From an uncultured Oscillospiraceae bacterium (GTDB lineage Bacteria; Bacillota; Clostridia; Oscillospirales; Ruminococcaceae), in NCBI GenBank assembly GCA_958427155.1, contig CAUABB010000010.1, positions 1-17,139 on the forward strand: DNA of 17,139 nucleotides, in the 5' to 3' direction. The translations under genes and the position numbers were made by a program. The notes beneath the pieces were generated by a model. The model did not search any database. It had not been told where the DNA came from and saw only the letters and a program-made list of their open reading frames with translations. This document shows positions 14,225 through 17,139 of this stretch, piece after piece (within the stretch, counting starts at the first letter, position 1; each line of letters begins with the position of its first letter).

Positions 14225-14656
14225 ATGATGCCTTTTGGCTTAAAAATCGCAATTATCAACCGCGCTTTCCGTAAAAAGCTGGATGAGAAGGCCAGCACCA
14301 TGGGACTGACATCTGTACAACTTCGTGTATTGGGTTCAATCAGCCGACTAGAAGCAGCCGGAGAAACTGAAATCCATCAGAATGATCTGGAAAGGCTTGA
14401 GCATGTCACACATCCAGCCATGACAAAGATGCTTCAGAGACTAGAGAGTAAAGGATTTATCAAATGTGTTCCCAGTACACAGGACCGGAGATATAAAAAA
14501 ATTACCTGTACAGAACAGTCAAGCGGTATCCATAAGGTAATTCTGGCGCAGGATGAGGAAGTCTTGTCTGAACTGTGTAAAAACTTCACCCAAGAGCAGA
14601 AAAAAGCCTTGTCTCAGATGGCGGATATGATTTTGAAAAATATTGATTCAGAATAA
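14225..14656 (+). CDS. MarR-family transcriptional regulator (second MarR-MATE module)
   Basis: A 143-residue winged-helix protein, probable repressor of its own operon and of the MATE gene downstream. The core runs about residues 28-100: LTSVQLRVLGSI, IHQNDLERLEHVTHPAMTKMLQRLESKGFI (helix 3 and recognition helix), and a wing carrying STQDRRYKKITCT. A C-terminal helix (LSQMADMILKNI) completes the dimer interface. It is only distantly like the MarR protein at 3431-3856, so the two modules are not a recent duplication. The ribosome binding site before ATG 14225 is weak (GGTGAT), and a second ATG follows immediately at 14228. The 120-base gap to the MATE gene contains a terminator-like hairpin and a second operator. 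Family certain; ligand unknown. Confidence 0.92.
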   Translation: MMPFGLKIAIINRAFRKKLDEKASTMGLTSVQLRVLGSISRLEAAGETEIHQNDLERLEHVTHPAMTKMLQRLESKGFIKCVPSTQDRRYKKITCTEQSSGIHKVILAQDEEVLSELCKNFTQEQKKALSQMADMILKNIDSE

Positions 14657-14687
14657 AATTTGAAACTAACAAAAGTAAAATTCTCTG

Positions 14688-14732
14688 AGCAGTGTACGAA
14701 GGAGATCACTCGGGATCACTGCTAATTTTTTT
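14688..14732 (+). terminator. Terminator-like hairpin (possible attenuator) between MarR and MATE genes
   Basis: Arms AGCAGTG (14688-14694) and CACTGCT (14717-14723) are followed by AA and seven T (14726-14732), the layout of an intrinsic terminator, but with a long 22-base loop. The loop contains AAGGAG (14699-14704) and a direct repeat GATCACT (14704-14710 and 14714-14720). The arms could compete with an alternative GTG/CAC pairing in the loop. It would reduce readthrough from marR into the exporter gene. Confidence 0.5.
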
Positions 14733-14740
14733 AAACAAAT

Positions 14741-14756
14741 ACGTAACCAGTTACTT
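14741..14756. promoter_or_regulatory. MarR operator 2, directly upstream of the MATE gene
   Basis: Inverted repeat GTAAC ca GTTAC with flanks (14741-14756). Read on the minus strand it matches operator 1 at most positions: TAAGTAA-c-TGGTTAC-g-T against TAAGTAA-t-TGGTTAC-t-T. It lies 20 bases before the exporter start codon and overlaps the approach to its ribosome binding site. Confidence 0.6.
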
Positions 14757-14776
14757 AAAAAGGAGCGTCATTAAAA

Positions 14777-16159
14777 ATGGAAAAAGCAATATCAGAAAAC
14801 AAAAGCCCTTTTTCAACCGAACCTATAGGCCGTTTAATCGCCAAATTTGCGATTCCCTGCGTTATCTCGCTGCTGGTGAACTCGTTATACAACATTGTGG
14901 ACCAGATTTTTATTGGCTGGGGTGTTGGCTATCTCGGCAACGGTGCTACTAACGTTGTGTTTCCCATTACCATTATCGCTTTGGCACTTTCATTAATGAT
15001 TGGGGATGGAGGCGCCGCATACTTGAGTCTCAAGCTGGGTGAAGGAAATCTTTCCAGTGCAAAAAAAGGAGTTGGAAATGCTGTCACAATGGTAACGATT
15101 GTGAGTATTCTCCTCACGATTATTTTTCTGATATTCATTAATCCAATTTTGACCCTGTTCGGCGCAACAGAAACATTGCGTCCCTATGCTTTGGAATACG
15201 GCTATGTGATTGGTATTGGGCTACCTTTCATGATGATTCCTGCGGCACTGAATTCAATGATCCGCGCAGACGGAAGCCCAAAGTACGCCATGATTTCTAT
15301 GGTGCTCGGTGCCGTTATCAATACAATATTCGATCCCATTTTTATCTTTGTATTCCATATGGGAGTCCAGGGGGCCGCAATTGCTACGGTAATGGGACAG
15401 GTCGCGTCTTTCATTGTCTCTATTGTTTATATGCCCCGGTTTAAGACAGTGCGCTTTGATGTCCTCGCATTTCGATTAAGTGGGAAAACCTGCGGAAAGA
15501 TACTGAGCTTTGGAATCAGTAGCTTTATTACACAGTTTGCCATTACCATCGTAATGGCACTGACGAACAATTTATTGGCTGCTTATGGTGCATCATCTGT
15601 TTATGGTTCTGAAATTCCTCTGACAGCAACTGGAATCGTAATGAAAGTTAATCAGATTTTGATCTCAATTTTGGTTGGAATTTCTGTTGGCGCTCAACCG
15701 ATTATCGGATTTAATTATGGTTCTAAAAATTTTACACGGGTTAAAAAGGCCCTTGATATTGCACTCGTTGTGTCAGAAATCATTTCTATTATTGCGTTTT
15801 TAATTTTCCAGTTCGCTCCCATGAGTGTTGTTTCACTATTTGGTTCCGAGGAAGGACTATACAATGAATTCGCCGTCATGGCTTTCCGTATCTTCCTGTT
15901 ACTTTGCCCTTTGACAGGTTTTCAGACAGTAGTAGCGGTTTATTTGCAGGCAGTTGGTAAACCGGTGAAGTCCGCTCTTCTTTCACTGGCACGACAGATT
16001 ATTTTCTTTGTGCCTGCAGCAGTAATTCTCCCCATATTCTTGGGTGTAACAGGCGTTCTGTGGACTGGCCCCGTTGCGGATGGTCTAGCATTTGTACTTT
16101 CGCTAATATTGCTCTTATATGAGAGAAAACAATTAAAAAAGGCTTTTATTTCAGAATGA
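14777..16159 (+). CDS. MATE-family efflux transporter, MepA-like (second module)
   Basis: A 460-residue inner-membrane antiporter with about twelve hydrophobic segments. Hallmarks: FAIPCVISLLVNSLYNIVDQIFIGWGVGYLGN at helix 1, the GDGGAAYLSLKLGEG loop, SMIRADGSPKYAM after helix 4, DPIFIFVFHMGVQGAAIATV, and GAQPIIGFNYGSKNF in the second half. The DQIFIG-GYLG and IRADGSP patterns place it nearer MepA than the exporter at 3873-5291. AAGGAG is eleven bases upstream of the ATG. It is the second gene of a MarR-MATE-kinase-like set, 44 bases before the last one. Codons are more AT-rich than in the first exporter. A reading frame overlapping its 5' end from 14692 is a shadow. Class certain; substrate not readable. 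Confidence 0.94.
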   Translation: MEKAISENKSPFSTEPIGRLIAKFAIPCVISLLVNSLYNIVDQIFIGWGVGYLGNGATNVVFPITIIALALSLMIGDGGAAYLSLKLGEGNLSSAKKGVGNAVTMVTIVSILLTIIFLIFINPILTLFGATETLRPYALEYGYVIGIGLPFMMIPAALNSMIRADGSPKYAMISMVLGAVINTIFDPIFIFVFHMGVQGAAIATVMGQVASFIVSIVYMPRFKTVRFDVLAFRLSGKTCGKILSFGISSFITQFAITIVMALTNNLLAAYGASSVYGSEIPLTATGIVMKVNQILISILVGISVGAQPIIGFNYGSKNFTRVKKALDIALVVSEIISIIAFLIFQFAPMSVVSLFGSEEGLYNEFAVMAFRIFLLLCPLTGFQTVVAVYLQAVGKPVKSALLSLARQIIFFVPAAVILPIFLGVTGVLWTGPVADGLAFVLSLILLLYERKQLKKAFISE

Positions 16160-16203
16160 TCCCGTCAAAAATATAAGTTTTTATTGAAAGGAGCTATCAA
16201 GAC

Positions 16204-16782
16204 ATGAAACATAAAGTGATTACGATCAGTCGTGAATTTGGCAGCGGAGGGCGTACAATTGGTAAAAAAGTGGCGGAAAAACTGGGAATTCCCTGCTATG
16301 ACCGTGAACTGATTCAAAAGGTTGCCTCAGAGAGTGGCTTTAATGAAAACTACATCAAAGATGCTGGTGAATACGCCCCTGGAGGATTTTTGGGATCCGC
16401 TTTTTCGCGTCGGGACTTTGGCCCCACCAACAAGGATTATCTTTGGGAGATTCAGTATAAAGTGATTACAGATCTTGCAGAAAAAGGTCCATGTGTAATT
16501 ATTGGTCGATGCGCAGACTATATCCTTCGTGGCAAGATAAACTGCTTGAAGGTTTTTATTCACGCAGATATGCACTTTCGGGCTGAACGTATCGTAAAGG
16601 AATATGGGGAACGAGAGATATCTCCCGAACAACGTCTAAAAGACAAGGATAAACGCCGTGCGGCATATCATCGATTCTATACGGACATGAAATGGGGAGA
16701 CGCTCAAAACTATGATATTACCCTGAACAGCGGAACACTTGGTATTGATAGATGTGTGGATATTATTAAAGAGCTTTACTGA
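16204..16782 (+). CDS. Cytidylate kinase-like family protein
   Basis: A 192-residue P-loop protein of the cytidylate-kinase-like group often found beside MATE or sensor genes in Clostridia. The nucleotide loop is ISREFGSGGRTIGKKVAEKLG (residues 8-28); it has GSGGRTIG where classical CMP kinases have a GK[ST] loop, so Lys is replaced by Arg17 unless Lys21 or Lys22 substitutes. CYDRELI (31-37), VIIGRCADYIL (98-108), FIHADMHFRAERI (118-130) and the RLKDKDKRRAAYHRFYT lid-like segment (144-160) fit the family. Tyr and Asp of YDI (170-172) follow. The ATG has AAGGAG about ten bases upstream and lies 44 bases after the exporter, hence the same transcript. Whether it phosphorylates CMP or another small molecule is unknown. 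Confidence 0.85.
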   Translation: MKHKVITISREFGSGGRTIGKKVAEKLGIPCYDRELIQKVASESGFNENYIKDAGEYAPGGFLGSAFSRRDFGPTNKDYLWEIQYKVITDLAEKGPCVIIGRCADYILRGKINCLKVFIHADMHFRAERIVKEYGEREISPEQRLKDKDKRRAAYHRFYTDMKWGDAQNYDITLNSGTLGIDRCVDIIKELY

Positions 16783-16939
16783 AACAGTGTACTGAAATAG
16801 ATGCGTTCTTCAAAGAAAAAATATCTTCTTCGAGAAGAAGTATGAACCTTCCTTTCTATTCGCAAATAAACCTAATGATATAGAATTTTCTGCAGATTTA
16901 TTTTATAAATTAAAGTATAAAATAATCTGTGACAATTTT

Positions 16940-16970
16940 GACAGGAAGCGTATTACGCTTCCTGTCTTTT
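16940..16970 (+). terminator. Terminator of the second MarR-MATE operon
   Basis: Perfect eleven-base arms GACAGGAAGCG (16940-16950) and CGCTTCCTGTC (16956-16966), loop TATTA, followed by TTTT. It is 157 bases after the kinase-like gene, leaving a long 3' untranslated region. Confidence 0.88.
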
Positions 16971-17024
16971 CTACCTATATATCCGGACATAGTATCCGCG
17001 GATGGCGTGTTTTTTTCTGTGGGC

Positions 17025-17065
17025 AAAAAACACGTCGGAGCAAAGCTTAATTTGCTCCGACGTGT
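17025..17065 (-). terminator. Minus-strand terminator of a gene entering from the right
   Basis: Perfect 15-base arms 17030-17044 and 17051-17065 (ACACGTCGGAGCAAA and its complement) with a six-base loop; on the minus strand it is followed by TTTTTT (17025-17030), the correct polarity for minus-strand transcription. Confidence 0.85.
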
Positions 17066-17072
17066 CTGACGT

Positions 17073-17138
17073 CTACAAAAAATATTTTTTCGATTTCAGC
17101 GGATAAACCCGAACTATCGTATTAAGCTGGACAAATAT
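17073..17138 (-). CDS. Possible C-terminal end of a minus-strand gene (partial)
   Basis: The minus-strand frame starting at 17138 is open for 21 codons and stops with TAG at 17073, seven bases before a strong minus-strand terminator; the other two minus frames contain stops. The encoded tail (IFVQLNTIVRVYPLKSKKYFL without a match I can name) is too short to identify. The main support is the terminator placed directly after it. Confidence 0.35.
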   Translation of the reverse strand: MFVQLNTIVRVYPLKSKKYFL

Positions 17139-17139
17139 T

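Larger units (their letters stand above)
16783..17139. other. Right-hand intergenic region
   Basis: This 357-base AT-rich stretch contains a short inverted repeat CTTCTTC ga GAAGAAG (16825-16840, no T run), the operon terminator (16940-16970), the palindrome ATCCGCGGAT (16995-17004), a minus-strand terminator (17025-17065) and the probable end of a minus-strand gene (17073-17138). Between 16841 and 16939 nothing is recognised. Confidence 0.55.

Noticed and set aside
14692..14952. Frame of 86 codons from a GTG between marR and the exporter, considered as a leader peptide gene
   Set aside because: No Shine-Dalgarno sequence before the GTG, it runs through the terminator-like hairpin and into the exporter in another frame, and shows no protein-like pattern.
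3873..16159. The two MarR-MATE modules as a duplicated segment or transposon ends
   Set aside because: The proteins, operators and gene contents differ clearly and no flanking repeats or transposase genes are visible, so a recent duplication is not supported.

Overview
The window reads as a chromosomal stretch of a low-to-mid GC Firmicute of the class Clostridia, most likely a gut-type Oscillospiraceae/Ruminococcaceae relative (inference). The basis is strong AGGAGG-type ribosome binding sites, consensus TTGACA/TATAAT promoters, many short intrinsic terminators, a Clostridia-style PepV dipeptidase, DUF3783 and MarR-MATE modules, and a two-hairpin intergenic repeat built on CTTCCCCTCGAGGGGAAG that resembles dispersed repeats of that group.

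Layout. (1) 1-1234: the 5' two thirds of a PepV-like M20 dipeptidase gene (minus strand, cut by the window edge), a small XRE-type repressor with a possible self-operator, and a spacer with the palindromic repeat and a terminator. (2) 1235-3139, minus: a large cytoplasmic protein that looks like an (alpha/alpha)6-toroid polysaccharide-lyase-like enzyme of unassigned function, with its own extended -10 promoter. (3) 3358-5291, plus: MarR regulator plus MATE exporter behind a consensus promoter and a perfect inverted-repeat operator. (4) 5516-6520, plus: an acetylxylan-esterase-like alpha/beta hydrolase with an extra C-terminal domain, ending in a strong bidirectional terminator. (5) 6612-8485, minus: an ArsR-type HTH protein fused to a C-terminal beta-rich domain, followed by a DUF3783 protein and a small Cys-rich protein. 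(6) 8646-11105 and 11285-13795, plus: a GH51 alpha-L-arabinofuranosidase divergent from the ArsR-like gene, then a GH2 beta-mannosidase-like enzyme, each with its own promoter and the first with a clear terminator. (7) 14151-16970, plus and visibly more AT-rich: a second MarR-MATE module with a cytidylate-kinase-like gene. (8) At the right edge, a minus-strand terminator and probably the last 21 codons of another gene.

How it fits together. Regions 2 and 4-6 look like a cytoplasmic toolkit for finishing imported plant-hemicellulose or related oligosaccharides: remove esters (5516-6520), remove arabinose (GH51), cleave beta-mannoside-like bonds (GH2), and perhaps eliminate uronic-acid linkages (1235-3139). 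None of these proteins has a visible signal peptide and no transporter or extracellular endo-enzyme lies in the window, so uptake must be encoded elsewhere. The divergently placed ArsR-like protein, with its large C-terminal domain, is the natural candidate regulator of the GH51 gene. Two unrelated-looking MarR-MATE drug-export modules flank this island; the right-hand one has the most interesting regulatory architecture, with near-identical operators both at the marR promoter and just before the MATE gene, and a terminator-like hairpin between the two genes.

No rRNA, tRNA, CRISPR array, transposase or phage gene was seen.
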